Below are positions 51,591-61,761 of a stretch of DNA of 64,000 bases, in pieces. This DNA is from Centipeda noxia ATCC 43541 (GTDB lineage Bacteria; Bacillota; Negativicutes; Selenomonadales; Selenomonadaceae). The stretch covers positions 1-64,000 of the forward strand of contig NZ_GG749283.1 of the NCBI RefSeq assembly GCF_000160555.1, read 5' to 3'. Each line of letters opens with the position of its first letter. Positions within the stretch are counted from its first letter, which is position 1. Under the pieces are notes generated by a model. It was not told where the DNA came from and ran no database searches. It worked only from the letters and a program-made list of their open reading frames with translations. The translations under genes and the position numbers were made by a program.

Positions 51591-51962
51591 CTAGTTCTCT
51601 TCATTTTTGTTATCCTGTTTCATCGCATAACGCTGACAGGATAGTCCAAGCAAAAATTCCACATTTAATGGAGCGTCTGAGCAAAAATCTTCGTCATGAA
51701 ATGTATTGATAATTTCATCCATAAGATCTTTCTCTTTTGCACCATATTTCTCCCGTTTTTCCTGATACGGCAGAAGCTTTTCCTGCAAAGTTTTCCACGT
51801 CGATGAAGGTCGTGATGAAAATTTCATCATGTAACGCATTGCATTTGTTGTCCGGCTTCCCTTTTCTTCTTTTGTGAATGTCGCCCGCTCCATTTGGTCA
51901 GCGACAGCAAGTAATCGACCAAACAAATAGGAACGATTGGTCTTCTCCTTGTTTAATGCCAC
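51591..51962 (-). CDS. cas11c: Cas11c small subunit, internal translation start within cas8c
   Basis: 123 aa, same frame as the end of cas8c. A perfect AAGGAGG (51977-51971) lies 8 bases before an in-frame GTG at 51962 that begins [19 protein letters not shown]. Experiments on other type I-C systems showed that Cas8c mRNA yields a separate small subunit of about this size by internal initiation and that Cascade needs it. This copy has the required signal inside the coding sequence. That it is translated here is inferred. Confidence 0.86.
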   Translation of the reverse strand: MALNKEKTNRSYLFGRLLAVADQMERATFTKEEKGSRTTNAMRYMMKFSSRPSSTWKTLQEKLLPYQEKREKYGAKEKDLMDEIINTFHDEDFCSDAPLNVEFLLGLSCQRYAMKQDNKNEEN

Positions 51963-53495
51963 TGTGTAAACCTCCTTTTTATAGTTGAGCCGATTGGATA
52001 TAATGGAACAAGCCGGCTCTAAAATCAAATGTTCCCATTCTTCCAGCGGATCACATACTGCTCGTTTAACGACCCGTTGGAAGGCTGTTCGCTCCATGTC
52101 ACTTGGCAATGGAGCCCCTTGTATAATGGAGAAAAATATCCTGTGAAGCTCCATTTTCATCTGCGCATCACTGATATTATCGCCGCGATAGGCGGAAATA
52201 AGCTTACGCGGGCTCGCAACGCCATAATAATGAGGGTACCATTTCTTCTTTTTCTCATCGCAGCCACGCTGCCACCATGCGCTTACAACATGCCATTTCT
52301 CAATGCGCTTCAGAAAATCCTCTCCTGCCATCTCATCGTAGTAGCAGATGGAGAGGCGTCCTGTTGTCGCCGCATCAAGAACCATAACATTGACCTGGCT
52401 TCTCTCTGGTTTTTTAAAGGCGTGTCTGTATCCTTGTATTGATTCCTTTAACGAATCCGACCACTCCCGCATTGTAATAGGAATGGCAGAAGAAGCGTTC
52501 CAGCGCCTTTGAATAAGCCGCACTGTATTGTCAAATGTGGAAGGAAGATCCTGCTGATATCGCCCCCAAGCCAAAAATACACGCCCATTGACATTATATC
52601 CCTGCTCACGAATCAACCATGACAGAGCATTCATTGCTTTCTGCGAACTCTCATATCCAATGGATATACATTCGTTGCTATCAGCAAAACGTCCCCGGAA
52701 GGTAAAGCCTGAATTGTCATTCGAAGATATGATCTTAGCCCCGTCTCCTGCAAAACGAATCCCCTTTGCATGTTTTCCTATGATATGTATATATTCACCG
52801 GATGCATAACAAAGTTTTTTTCCCGTATTTGAAAGCTGCTGAAAGATAAATCCCTGATATTTCTTTTGCAGCACCGTATCCTTCCATAGCTCCGGGCACG
52901 TATCCCCCTGCAGTTCGACACGAAAGCGCACCACACATTTTAAAACACTAGCCGAAGTCGCTTGGAAAATAAGAGGTTTTTCCTTGTCCTTATTCTCCCA
53001 CTTCTCTATAATACCTCCAGCTTTATCTTTGTGAAGGACTTTTTTATCAACCAAATCCTGAATCATATCGTGTTCTGAGACGTAACGATATACAGCCCAT
53101 ACCTTAGGATCAGAATACTTCGATTCTGCCCATAACTTGAGTTGTTTCACATATTGCTTATAGGGATTCTTTTTTTCATCTTGTTCCACAGTGGCGTACT
53201 TACCATAATCTCTTGCGATATAGGAGAGATTGTCATGCAGAGGATGCGGAAATACCCCCTTTCCAGATCTGGATGCCGAATCTGGTGTACATGGAATCAG
53301 TGTCGGCTGATCTTCCTTCAACAGGACTTCGCAGTGAAGAAGCTTACCTTCTCCATTCACCGCAATCTCAATCTGTGCATTCTGGATAATATGTCCCACG
53401 GGAGGAAGCAGCGCTTTCATCCCACCAACACCAGATCTTCCAGCAAAACGTTCGTTTTCATTGTACGTCTGCACCAACTGCTCCATCCAGCTCAT
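51591..53495 (-). CDS. cas8c: Cas8c (Csd1), type I-C Cascade large subunit
   Basis: 634 aa. Recognises the PAM and target DNA. It starts [19 protein letters not shown], and the middle contains the [10 protein letters not shown]-like segment typical of Csd1 ([24 protein letters not shown]). It overlaps cas5 by 4 bases. Its last 123 codons are also a separate reading unit for Cas11c (see next entry). Confidence 0.96.
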   Translation of the reverse strand: MSWMEQLVQTYNENERFAGRSGVGGMKALLPPVGHIIQNAQIEIAVNGEGKLLHCEVLLKEDQPTLIPCTPDSASRSGKGVFPHPLHDNLSYIARDYGKYATVEQDEKKNPYKQYVKQLKLWAESKYSDPKVWAVYRYVSEHDMIQDLVDKKVLHKDKAGGIIEKWENKDKEKPLIFQATSASVLKCVVRFRVELQGDTCPELWKDTVLQKKYQGFIFQQLSNTGKKLCYASGEYIHIIGKHAKGIRFAGDGAKIISSNDNSGFTFRGRFADSNECISIGYESSQKAMNALSWLIREQGYNVNGRVFLAWGRYQQDLPSTFDNTVRLIQRRWNASSAIPITMREWSDSLKESIQGYRHAFKKPERSQVNVMVLDAATTGRLSICYYDEMAGEDFLKRIEKWHVVSAWWQRGCDEKKKKWYPHYYGVASPRKLISAYRGDNISDAQMKMELHRIFFSIIQGAPLPSDMERTAFQRVVKRAVCDPLEEWEHLILEPACSIISNRLNYKKEVYTVALNKEKTNRSYLFGRLLAVADQMERATFTKEEKGSRTTNAMRYMMKFSSRPSSTWKTLQEKLLPYQEKREKYGAKEKDLMDEIINTFHDEDFCSDAPLNVEFLLGLSCQRYAMKQDNKNEEN

Positions 53496-54211
53496 AAATG
53501 CCCTCCTTCCAACTGTTTTTCTTCCTCTTCAGCAAAGAAGACATTGTCTGCATCAAATTGTTTCGTTCTCACCTCGCGAATATCTCGCACCATCTCACAC
53601 TTCTCAGGGCGGCGAAAGTGTATAATTCCTTTTTTCATGGTCGGCTTCCAAAAACGAACTTGCAGTTTATCTTCTCCCGTTTCATCAGGGTAGTTAAAGC
53701 CATGCAGCATAATGCCAAGCGGCAATTCATCTACATTGTCGTAATAGCCTTTCCCCACGCCATACTTCACAGGCTCTACATAGCCCTGACATTCCCGTGT
53801 ACCGAGGAAGATATCCCGCCGTCCACCGCGCTCCACCATCCGCTTTGCGATGTTGTGGTGCTTATGCTCATCTCGATCTTCCTTGAGTTCCTCCCGGTGC
53901 ATATTGAACTCAAAATGTGCGCGCACCTGATAGCAGACATCACTCAGGTACTTGTAGTAAGAGAGATCATTCCCACTGTCTCCATACTTTAATGGCTTCA
54001 CGCCGCGGACTTGTGTTGTAATCCGCTTCATCACACGAACCTCATCAATAAACCAAATAATGGTGGGTTTCCAGTAAATACTTTCGGTGATTCCCTTCAG
54101 CGCCTGATACGTTGGTACAGAATAGGAGGCTTTCTCTCCACCGATCTTTGTAATTGGATCCGTAAAAAGCGCCATCCTACCATATACCTGAAATTCGATT
54201 GAATTTCTCAT
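53492..54211 (-). CDS. cas5c: Cas5c (Cas5d), crRNA-processing subunit
   Basis: 239 aa RAMP protein. In type I-C, Cas5 replaces Cas6 and cuts pre-crRNA at the base of the repeat hairpin. It starts [29 protein letters not shown], the Cas5d hallmark. The strong GC stem of the repeats agrees with this. No cas6 gene is present. It lies 12 bases after cas3. Confidence 0.96.
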   Translation of the reverse strand: MRNSIEFQVYGRMALFTDPITKIGGEKASYSVPTYQALKGITESIYWKPTIIWFIDEVRVMKRITTQVRGVKPLKYGDSGNDLSYYKYLSDVCYQVRAHFEFNMHREELKEDRDEHKHHNIAKRMVERGGRRDIFLGTRECQGYVEPVKYGVGKGYYDNVDELPLGIMLHGFNYPDETGEDKLQVRFWKPTMKKGIIHFRRPEKCEMVRDIREVRTKQFDADNVFFAEEEEKQLEGGHL

Positions 54212-54223
54212 GCGTTCACCTCC

Positions 54224-56635
54224 TCAAACCATACAATAATCATTCTGCTGCTCCTCCAGTTGCACCCCGAAATTTTCACTATAATATTCCTTTCTTAAGG
54301 CAATCACCCCGCTTTCCGTTCGCCAAACAGCGCCCCATGCTTCAAGATGTTGGATTTCATAAGAAAAGAGATTTACTGCATATTGCTGTGCCTGCTTCAT
54401 CTCCCTGAAAAAAACTTTCTTATCCGCTGTCTTTCCATCAAATAATGGAATAAGGGAATCTCCATCCTTATAGGGCACAAGAACACTCTCCGTATAGGTA
54501 TCAATAACCTCAAACATATTGCCTGCATCGTGAAATGCTTGCATAAAGTACAAATCTATCTTATCCCCACGACCTTGGCATGCATTCCAACCTGCATTGT
54601 TTGCGCTCAAAAGATCGAAGATGGTATTGCGTCCCTTGATCGGATAACACATTTCCTTTTCCGTATGGTCTCTATAAAACCGCCGGAAATACTCATCCAT
54701 AATTTGGGGTGTTACAATTTCATTTTCCATTTGTTGATACAACATGATCTGTGCGATCTTTTTTCCCTGTTGTATGTCCTTAAGATTGCTGAGATTTTCT
54801 TGTTCCAACGTAAAGAGCCGAACGATCCCGCGCTCCATCTCCCCATGGCGGTTGCAGCGTCCCGCCGCCTGTGCGATGGAGGAGAATCCAGCAAGAGCAC
54901 GATAGACTACAGGAAAGGATACATCAACCCCCGCCTCAATGAGCTGCGTGCTGATACAGATAAGCCGCTGCTCTGGATATTCCTGGCGAGTATCAAGCTC
55001 TTCCCGCACAGTACGCAGGACCTCCTTACGGTGGGCAGGGCACATTTTCGTACTGAGATGCACAACATGAATATCTCGTTCCGAAATCTGCGCAAGTTCA
55101 GAGACTTTCTCATAGAGGCTGCGCGCCTGTTCCGTGAGGTTCACGATGCAAAGGACATCACCGATCTCCTCCGCACTATGCACGATTTCTCCGGCAATTT
55201 CATTAATGGAAACACCGCCATCCTCACAGATATTCTTAATCTGCACTCTTTGGAAGCCCTCAAACACCTCTGCTAAATCGCTCGTAAGATCCGCATTATC
55301 CCTCATCTCAATCGGAACATCCAACTGTTCCAGCGGTGGTTGAGTCGCCGTGCAAAGAAGCGCGGTGACACGACACAAATCTTTAAGAAAGTTCATTGCT
55401 GCGTTGAAGAGATAAGTACAGCGAATAGGAAGCGTCTGAATCTCATCAAAAATAATGATGCTGTCCTCCAGCGCATGCAGCCTGCGCAAGGAGCTGTTGC
55501 CGCCCGCAAACACAGTGTTCAGAAACTGCACCTGCGTCGTAAAGATGACCGGAACATCCCATCGCTCCGTAAGGATGCGCCGAAAGTCCATACTCTCAGT
55601 ATCTTCCCCATCGTCCTCCGTGATGACATTGGAGTGATGTTCCAGAATCGCCTCATCCATGTGGAAAATATCACGAATCTCCTTGACGTTCTGATCGATG
55701 ATCGAGGTATAAGGAATGACAACAACAATTCTTTTTTTATTGTATTTCTGCGCATGACGCAGGGCAAACCGCATACTTGCAAGGGTCTTGCCACCGCCCG
55801 TTGGAACGCATAACCTGAAAATCCCAGGGCTCTCGTCACCTGATTCGAGGCAGTCATCGCTGATCTTTTGACGAAGCCGAGCAATTTTCTCTGCCTTTGG
55901 CTCTGGAGGAATGGAAAATCCGGTAAGTTTCTGCTCCAACTTATCAGAGAAGTCCGCCCAGATCTCGGCCGTGTCCCATTCGTCCGTCAACGGTTTTTCA
56001 AGTTCGAACTCCGCACTATCCAGCCGATCAGCATCAACGAGCATACTGAGCAGCAGCTTATGCACCATGCCCCAGTAAAAATGATACTTCTCGCCCCTCT
56101 CCGGATCAAGCGCCGTAATCTTTGCATCAAGTACAGTAAATTCATGGACAGCATGCTCAAAAAGCAAATCAAGCTCTGATTCCGAGATGACTGTATCATA
56201 ATAATAGGAAAGATCGACATTCGGCACATCTATTTTCTCCATGCGCCGCAGAAAATCAGACGTTCCATCTTCACCAAGATAGTTCATCAGCCCTGTATGA
56301 TGTGAGAAAATCACGAGTGCTGCTATATGTACTGTAAGCAGTCCATCGACATCCCTATCACCATATCGCCTCATCAAGAGCTGACCGCCCGCTGTGGAAT
56401 GATCTACCTTTTTCCCCTCGTTATAATTCCCCGGCTTTCGGCACCAGTCAAGATAATCGGCGAACTCTTTCGTGCACTTGCCAAGATCATGCAGCACGCC
56501 GATCAGCCGTGCAGTCGCCGATAAGCCGATCCCCGCAGCAGATGCCGCCATGAGGTCCCCCACGCGCAGGAGATGGGCACGCATGGTCTGCTTCGCTGAT
56601 CCGTCGCGTCGGATATGAGCAAGATACTGTTTCAT
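54224..56635 (-). CDS. cas3: CRISPR-associated helicase/nuclease Cas3
   Basis: 803 aa. N-terminal HD nuclease (H21 region MRAHLLRV, then LHDLGK at about 48-53 and DHSTAGG), then superfamily 2 helicase with Walker A PTGGGKTLASMRFA, box II IIFDEIQTLP and a C-terminal QAAGRCNRHG motif VI. It degrades DNA opened by Cascade. The ATG at 56635 is preferred; a GTG 9 bases upstream is an alternative. First gene of the cas operon. The 85 bases before it are AT-rich and must hold the promoter. Confidence 0.96.
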   Translation of the reverse strand: MKQYLAHIRRDGSAKQTMRAHLLRVGDLMAASAAGIGLSATARLIGVLHDLGKCTKEFADYLDWCRKPGNYNEGKKVDHSTAGGQLLMRRYGDRDVDGLLTVHIAALVIFSHHTGLMNYLGEDGTSDFLRRMEKIDVPNVDLSYYYDTVISESELDLLFEHAVHEFTVLDAKITALDPERGEKYHFYWGMVHKLLLSMLVDADRLDSAEFELEKPLTDEWDTAEIWADFSDKLEQKLTGFSIPPEPKAEKIARLRQKISDDCLESGDESPGIFRLCVPTGGGKTLASMRFALRHAQKYNKKRIVVVIPYTSIIDQNVKEIRDIFHMDEAILEHHSNVITEDDGEDTESMDFRRILTERWDVPVIFTTQVQFLNTVFAGGNSSLRRLHALEDSIIIFDEIQTLPIRCTYLFNAAMNFLKDLCRVTALLCTATQPPLEQLDVPIEMRDNADLTSDLAEVFEGFQRVQIKNICEDGGVSINEIAGEIVHSAEEIGDVLCIVNLTEQARSLYEKVSELAQISERDIHVVHLSTKMCPAHRKEVLRTVREELDTRQEYPEQRLICISTQLIEAGVDVSFPVVYRALAGFSSIAQAAGRCNRHGEMERGIVRLFTLEQENLSNLKDIQQGKKIAQIMLYQQMENEIVTPQIMDEYFRRFYRDHTEKEMCYPIKGRNTIFDLLSANNAGWNACQGRGDKIDLYFMQAFHDAGNMFEVIDTYTESVLVPYKDGDSLIPLFDGKTADKKVFFREMKQAQQYAVNLFSYEIQHLEAWGAVWRTESGVIALRKEYYSENFGVQLEEQQNDYCMV

Positions 56636-56711
56636 CTCTATCACACTCCGCCTATATATTTCTACATATCTTCTGAATCTCCTGTTATTTTCTTTTATTT
56701 CTTTAATATTA

Positions 56712-56758
56712 TTTAAAAATATACCCCCTCGTATGCCTTACGGTATCCAAGGGAGTAT
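56712..56758 (-). terminator. Terminator after the transaldolase-like gene
   Basis: An imperfect 17-base stem (ATACCCCCTCGTATGCC with GGTATCCAAGGGAGTAT, 4-base loop, three mismatches), then TATATTTTTAAA on the minus strand. It separates this gene from the cas operon. Confidence 0.78.
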
Positions 56759-56784
56759 ATAAAACCTAGAATGAAAACTCTATA

Positions 56785-57468
56785 TCATTCATCCAACTCG
56801 GTCAGCATCTTGCCTCCGTAGAGATCTGACCAATCATCCGCAAATACTTGAATGGCATCTGTTACAACCTTCTTAGCAAAAATCTCGCGCAGAATATTCG
56901 GACTGACAGTGACGGAGTGCGCGCCTGCGAGGATGGCGCGGTCGATCTGAGCAGGCTGTTTGAAGCTCGCCGCCAGAATCTCCGTCTCATAGCCGTAATG
57001 ATTGATGATGCCGGCGATGCTGCCGATAACATTCGCAGCATCGACGCCAAGCGCCTCCATGCGGTTGAAATACGGAGCGATGCAGTCCGCCCCTGCCTCG
57101 AGTGCGATGAATGCCTGGTCCATTCCGTAGACCGCCGTCGCTGTCACGTTCGCCCCCTGCCGCTTGAGCGCCTTGATGACCTTGACGCCCGCGAAGTCGA
57201 CGGGAACTTTGATGAATACCTTCTCATCCACATGACGGAACACAGCTTCCGCGTCACGCATCATGCCGTCGTAGTTCCGTGCCGTCACCTGAATATGCAG
57301 CGGACGCAGACTGCCGATGATTGTGCGAATCTCACGCATATGAGCAAAGAACGGAACCGCACCTTCCCTCTTCACAATAGTGGGGTTGCTCGTCACGCCC
57401 GCAATAGGCAGATATTCGGAGAGTTCACGGATCTCGTCGAGGTTTGCAGTGTCGAGTAGATATTTCAT
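56785..57468 (-). CDS. fsa: Transaldolase-like / fructose-6-phosphate aldolase
   Basis: 227 aa. Class I aldolase of the small transaldolase family. MKYLLDTANLDEIRE at the start, VTSNPTIVKREG, and the Schiff-base lysine in VFIKVPVDFAGVKVIK. Short length (about 215-230) puts it in the FSA/TalC group, whose members either split fructose 6-phosphate or act as transaldolase; I cannot separate these. The ATG at 57468 follows AAAGGG. A terminator lies between it and trpA, so it is probably its own unit. Confidence 0.88.
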   Translation of the reverse strand: MKYLLDTANLDEIRELSEYLPIAGVTSNPTIVKREGAVPFFAHMREIRTIIGSLRPLHIQVTARNYDGMMRDAEAVFRHVDEKVFIKVPVDFAGVKVIKALKRQGANVTATAVYGMDQAFIALEAGADCIAPYFNRMEALGVDAANVIGSIAGIINHYGYETEILAASFKQPAQIDRAILAGAHSVTVSPNILREIFAKKVVTDAIQVFADDWSDLYGGKMLTELDE

Positions 57469-57494
57469 TGTCACAGCCCTTTCAAAATAAGCAC

Positions 57495-57527
57495 AAAAGC
57501 CCACCCGACCAATGGCAGGTGAGCTTT
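57495..57527 (-). terminator. trpA terminator
   Basis: AAAGCTCACC pairs with GGTGGGCTTT (one G-T) around a 12-base loop, with TTTTG following on the minus strand. Confidence 0.85.
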
Positions 57528-57536
57528 GCGGTTGAT

Positions 57537-58322
57537 TTACGCATCCAATGCCTTGCGCATAGCGGCAATCAGCTGGATGCCGCCGTTGATGTCGCCGTCG
57601 ATGATATGCTTCACCACGGCGCTGCCGACAATGACGCCGTCTGCCTGCTTGCCCGCACGCGCCGCCGCCTCAGGCGTACCGATGCCGAAACCGATGGCAA
57701 GCGGCACATCCGTATAACGGCGCGCGGCCTTGCAGACACCCCCGATGATGGAGTAGTCGATCTCCTTAACACCCGTGACGCCATAATTCGAGATGCAGTA
57801 AATAAAGCCGCGCGCATCTTTGCATGTCTCCTGCATGCGCTCTTCGGTCGTGCCGGGCGTAATGAACTCGGTGAGGGTAAAGTCATGCGCGGCGCAGATG
57901 CGGCGCATATCGGCAGACTCCTCATGCGGCACGTCAGGGAAGATCACGCCGTCCATGCCTGCCGCCTTGAAATCCGCGACAAATTTCTCAAAGCCATAGT
58001 GGTTCACCATGTTGATGTAGCCCATGCCGATGAGCGGGATCTCGGAGTGTTTGCGGATCTCCTTGACGATCTCGAGCGCTTTTTTCATCGTCATTCCGTT
58101 CTTCAGCGCAATGACACTTGCCTCCTGAATAACGGGACCGTCCGCCATCGGATCGGAGAACGGCAAACCGAGCTCAATCACATCCGCACCCGCCTCCTCG
58201 GCACGGCGTACAATATCGACAGTCGCTTCCGCGCTCGGGCAACCCGCTGTGACGTAAATATAGAGCCCTGTTCTTCCTTCCGCACGAAGCTTTGCGAGTT
58301 TTTCATCCAGACGCTTGCTCAT
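57537..58322 (-). CDS. trpA: Tryptophan synthase alpha subunit
   Basis: 261 aa. It cleaves indole-3-glycerol phosphate to indole, which is channelled to TrpB. Catalytic Glu in [19 protein letters not shown], and the glycine/phosphate segments GVTGVKE and GFGIGTPE. It overlaps trpB by 4 bases (ATGA). Last gene of trpF-C-B-A. Confidence 0.97.
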   Translation of the reverse strand: MSKRLDEKLAKLRAEGRTGLYIYVTAGCPSAEATVDIVRRAEEAGADVIELGLPFSDPMADGPVIQEASVIALKNGMTMKKALEIVKEIRKHSEIPLIGMGYINMVNHYGFEKFVADFKAAGMDGVIFPDVPHEESADMRRICAAHDFTLTEFITPGTTEERMQETCKDARGFIYCISNYGVTGVKEIDYSIIGGVCKAARRYTDVPLAIGFGIGTPEAAARAGKQADGVIVGSAVVKHIIDGDINGGIQLIAAMRKALDA

Positions 58323-59506
58323 ACGATCTCCTCCCCCAGCTCCTTTGCGACCATCTGCACATCCTTATCGCCGCGTCCCGAGAGACAGACAACGATATTC
58401 TCGCCCGCCTTCGTCTCGGGCATGAGTTTTTCGAGATATGCAAGTGCGTGTGAACTTTCAAGTGCAGGAATAATGCCTTCGATGCGCGACAGACGCTGGA
58501 ACGCCGCAAGTGCTTCCTGATCGGTTACAGAAACATAGGCAACAATTCCCTCATCCTTGAAGAAGGAGTGCTCGGGGCCGACACCAGGGTAGTCCAGTCC
58601 TGCCGAAATGCTGTATGCCTCGATCACCTGTCCGTCCTCGTTCTGGAGGAGATAGCTGTATGCGCCATGAAGGATGCCGGGCGTGCCCGCACCGCTGAGC
58701 GTCTTGGCGTTGTCTCCGTCTGCATCGCCGCGTCCGCCGCCCTCGACGCAGAACTTCTTGACATCTGCATCATTGCGGAAATCGTAGAAGGTCCCGATCG
58801 CATTGCTGCCGCCGCCGATGCAGGCAACGAGGTAGTCGGGGTTGCCGTCGAACGTATCCTTTGCCTGTGCGCGGATCTCCTCACCGATGACTTTCTGGAA
58901 GTCGCGCACCATCTCCGGATACGGATGCGGACCGACCGCAGAACCGATGACATAGTAGGTGTCCGTGATGTTCGTCGCCCAGTAGCGAATCGCCTCACTC
59001 GTTGCATCCTTGAGCGTGCCCGTGCCGCTCGATACAGGGATGACCGTCGCCCCCAGGAGACGCATGCGGAACACGTTGAGCCGTTGACGCTCGACATCGA
59101 CCACTCCCATGAAAATGTGGCACTCCATACCGAAGAGGGCCGCGACCGTTGCCGTCGCAACACCATGTTGGCCTGCGCCCGTCTCCGCGACGATGCGTTT
59201 CTTGCCCATGCGCTTGGCGAGGAGCGCCTGCCCGAGTGCGTTATTGATCTTATGCGCGCCCGTATGCAGCAAATCCTCACGCTTGAGATAGATATTCGCC
59301 TTGCCGTAGTGCTTCGTCAGCCGCTCAGCAAAGTACAGATTCGTCGGACGTCCCGCATACTCTCTCAGATAGCCGCGGAACTCTGTGAGAAACTCCTCGT
59401 CTTCACGATATTTCAGATAGGCCTCTTCCAGTTCATTCAGGGCAGGCATCGCGATCTCGGGCACATACTGTCCGCCATAGCTGCCGAATCTTCCCTTCTT
59501 GCTCAT
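58319..59506 (-). CDS. trpB: Tryptophan synthase beta subunit
   Basis: 395 aa PLP enzyme joining indole and serine. PLP lysine in [13 protein letters not shown], phosphate loop in [10 protein letters not shown], and the [13 protein letters not shown] segment with the catalytic-region Glu. TrpB1-type length. It lies 3 bases after trpC. Confidence 0.98.
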   Translation of the reverse strand: MSKKGRFGSYGGQYVPEIAMPALNELEEAYLKYREDEEFLTEFRGYLREYAGRPTNLYFAERLTKHYGKANIYLKREDLLHTGAHKINNALGQALLAKRMGKKRIVAETGAGQHGVATATVAALFGMECHIFMGVVDVERQRLNVFRMRLLGATVIPVSSGTGTLKDATSEAIRYWATNITDTYYVIGSAVGPHPYPEMVRDFQKVIGEEIRAQAKDTFDGNPDYLVACIGGGSNAIGTFYDFRNDADVKKFCVEGGGRGDADGDNAKTLSGAGTPGILHGAYSYLLQNEDGQVIEAYSISAGLDYPGVGPEHSFFKDEGIVAYVSVTDQEALAAFQRLSRIEGIIPALESSHALAYLEKLMPETKAGENIVVCLSGRGDKDVQMVAKELGEEIV

Positions 59507-59509
59507 ATA

Positions 59510-60295
59510 TCATTGCTCCTTTATTCCAACTTCGGATAGCTCTCTCGCAAATGCACCGATATCGGCAGCACGCACAAGCCCTTCGCCCACAAGGACGCCC
59601 TTGCAGCCCGCCTCATGGACGAGCACAGCATCCTCCCGCGAGAAAATACCGCTCTCGCTGATGATGGTGCGGCTCATGTCTGCATACGGCAGGAGATCGA
59701 GCGTCGTTTGAACGCTCGTCTCAAAGGTCACAAGATTGCGGTTGTTGATGCCGATAAACTCCGCCGGTGTCGCCTGCGCGATCTCAAGATCAGCGCGGTC
59801 ATGCACCTCGACAAGGGCATCCATCCCGAGGCTCCATGTGAGATAGAGCAGCTCTTTCAGCTCCTCGGGCGTCAGGATGCGTACGATCAGCAACACGGCA
59901 TCCGCACCGAGGGCACGCGCCTCGTAGACTTGATACGGGTCAATGATGAAGTCCTTGCGCAGGAGCGGCGTATCCACACGCGCACGCACCGCTGCAAAGT
60001 CCTCGTTGCTCCCGAGGAAGTGCGGATCGGTATGCACGGAGAGCACCGTTGCGCCCGCCGCCGTATAGATATCGGCAAGTTCCATGACGCTGTGCGAGCT
60101 CGTCAGTCGCCCCTTCGCCGGCGACTGCAGTTTGCATTCTGCAATCAGTCCCCAGCCCCGCCATCGGAAGTGCTCCGCCATGCGAAACGTACCGCATGAG
60201 AGGGTTGATTTCAATTCATCAAGCGGCACGGATCTCTTTGCTGCTGCTACAATATCGCGCTTCTTTGCAACGATCTCGGCCAGTATATCGCGCAC
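59510..60295 (-). CDS. trpC: Indole-3-glycerol phosphate synthase
   Basis: 261 aa TIM barrel. IAECKLQSPAKG has the catalytic lysine in the IAE(C/V)K context, then LLRKDFIIDPYQVYEARALGADA and GINNRNL. A GTG start at 60295 follows GGAAGGAGG by 6 bases and gives RDILAEIVAKKR. Not fused to trpF (the fusion occurs in E. coli). Confidence 0.96.
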   Translation of the reverse strand: MRDILAEIVAKKRDIVAAAKRSVPLDELKSTLSCGTFRMAEHFRWRGWGLIAECKLQSPAKGRLTSSHSVMELADIYTAAGATVLSVHTDPHFLGSNEDFAAVRARVDTPLLRKDFIIDPYQVYEARALGADAVLLIVRILTPEELKELLYLTWSLGMDALVEVHDRADLEIAQATPAEFIGINNRNLVTFETSVQTTLDLLPYADMSRTIISESGIFSREDAVLVHEAGCKGVLVGEGLVRAADIGAFARELSEVGIKEQ

Positions 60296-60368
60296 GCTGC
60301 ACCTCCTTCCGGCTCTTACGCTGTCCGGCATATTCTCCTATCTTAGTGGAGGATATCCCATTTGTCAA

Positions 60369-60977
60369 TCAGCGCCGACGCACTGCCTCCATAAACGCTC
60401 TGATTTTTTCCTCCGATTTCTCGCCCTGCTCTTCGAGTCCGCCCGACACATCGACGCCGAAGGGATGAAAGATCACTGCGGCCTCTCCCACGTTCTCTGC
60501 CGTGATGCCGCCCGCGATCAGAACAGGCTTCGTAATGCGCGCGATCTCCCGCGCCGCCTCCTGCCACGCAAACACCGTACCTGTGCCGCCTGCTGCTCCC
60601 TGCAGATAGCTGTCCACGAGAATAATCTCGGCAGGATACTTGTTCGCTGCATCCACATCGAAATCATCCCCATAGCGATATGCCTTGATCACAGGACGCT
60701 CTGAACCCCGCGCCGTTTCGGCCGTCTCATGCCCATGCAGCTGTACATAATCGAGTCCTACGAGTGCAGCAATCGCGTTCACCTCATCCATCGGCGCGTC
60801 GACGAATACGCCGACCTTTTGCGCATGACGCAGCTCCCGCACGATCTCCTGTGCCGCCTTGGGTGCAATGAATCGCCGACTTTTTTTCGCAAAGACAAAA
60901 CCAATATAGTCTGCGCCTGCCTCCTCTGCCGCAAGCGCTGCTGAGACGGTCTTCATTCCGCACATCTTCACACGCAT
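60369..60977 (-). CDS. trpF: Phosphoribosylanthranilate isomerase
   Basis: 202 aa TIM barrel. MRVKMCGMKT has the catalytic Cys, and FGVDVSGGLEEQ the phosphate site with the Asp. The ATG at 60977 follows GGAGGAG. Here trpF is the first gene, before trpC, instead of between trpC and trpB as is common in Firmicutes. trpE, trpG and trpD are not in the window. Confidence 0.96.
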   Translation of the reverse strand: MRVKMCGMKTVSAALAAEEAGADYIGFVFAKKSRRFIAPKAAQEIVRELRHAQKVGVFVDAPMDEVNAIAALVGLDYVQLHGHETAETARGSERPVIKAYRYGDDFDVDAANKYPAEIILVDSYLQGAAGGTGTVFAWQEAAREIARITKPVLIAGGITAENVGEAAVIFHPFGVDVSGGLEEQGEKSEEKIRAFMEAVRRR

Positions 60978-61003
60978 CCGCTCTCCTCCATTCATGCTTC
61001 ATC

Positions 61004-61032
61004 ATCTTAGAGATACGAACTGTATTTGTCAA
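61004..61032 (-). promoter_or_regulatory. trpFCBA promoter
   Basis: Minus strand: TTGACA (61032-61027), 17-base spacer, TAAGAT (61009-61004). The leader before trpF is only about 20 bases, so there is no room for a T-box, leader peptide or TRAP site. Confidence 0.88.
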
Positions 61033-61037
61033 ATGAA

Positions 61038-61076
61038 AAAGGTCCTGCATTCACGGACAAATGCAGAACCTTGCTG
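61038..61076 (-). terminator. Terminator of the secreted repeat protein gene
   Basis: AAGGTTCTGCATT pairs with AATGCAGGACCTT (one mismatch), followed by TTTTC on the minus strand, directly before the trpF promoter. Confidence 0.88.
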
Positions 61077-61089
61077 AAATCAAATATCG

Positions 61090-61761
61090 TTATTTCTTCA
61101 TTGGCGGCTTATTTGCAGGTGCCGCATCCGGGTGAGGAGGACGCACCAATGTCGGATTGACGCCGAGTTCCTTTGCGATATCCTCCCAACGATTCTTCAT
61201 ATTCTTGCGTTCAAGTACGGAGCGAACGTCCTTGCCCGATGCCTTGGCGAGGATGCCGGCCATCTCGATGTCGTGCGGCTCGTATCCCTCATTGTAGAGA
61301 GTACGCGCAGTATTCACATCCATCTCGCCCTGCATTGAGATGTGCATGACAGCCATCTCGTCCAGTTCTTTCTGAACCGCTTCTTCCGTTATGTTGAGGG
61401 AGTCGGCAATTTGCTCCCACGTCTTGCCGCCCTCCTTCATCGCCATGACATCGCGGAAGGACTTGCCGGAAATCTTTGCGAACATTGCCGCCTGACCGAT
61501 ATCCGCGAGATCTTTTTTCGCATCAATTGCCTGCTTGACCTCTGCCTCAGAGACCTTAAACGTCTCCGACACATGCTTCGCGAGCTCCTCCGGCGTGAGC
61601 TGGACATCCGCATGAGCCGCGTCCATCTTCGCCTCGCTTGTCTTCGACGGGGGCGGCGCCGCATTCGCCCCATTCGCATAGGCAAGCGAGCCGATGCTCC
61701 CGCTGACAATGAGCACTCCAAACGTGATGCCAATAATATTTTTTCTCGTGGATCTCTTCAT
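61090..61761 (-). CDS. Exported hypothetical protein with an internal duplication
   Basis: About 223 aa. Signal peptide about 1-33 (IIGITFGVLIVSGSIGSLAYA). Two copies of one module follow: DIGQAAMFAKISGK...KTWEQIADSLNI (about 87-125) and DIEMAGILAKASGK...NRWEDIAKELGV (about 164-203). Shared positions are DI--A---AK-SGK--R-V---K----WE-IA--L-V. The end is proline-rich (PPHPDAAPANKPPMKK). No family name known to me. The ATG at 61761 follows AAAGGTG; another Met 12 bases upstream is possible. Confidence 0.8.
   Translation of the reverse strand: MKRSTRKNIIGITFGVLIVSGSIGSLAYANGANAAPPPSKTSEAKMDAAHADVQLTPEELAKHVSETFKVSEAEVKQAIDAKKDLADIGQAAMFAKISGKSFRDVMAMKEGGKTWEQIADSLNITEEAVQKELDEMAVMHISMQGEMDVNTARTLYNEGYEPHDIEMAGILAKASGKDVRSVLERKNMKNRWEDIAKELGVNPTLVRPPHPDAAPANKPPMKK

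Noticed and set aside
56645-56784. Operator or riboswitch controlling the cas operon in the palindromic region before cas3
   Set aside because: The palindrome at 56721-56758 is better explained as the terminator of the upstream aldolase gene, since a T-rich run follows on that strand.
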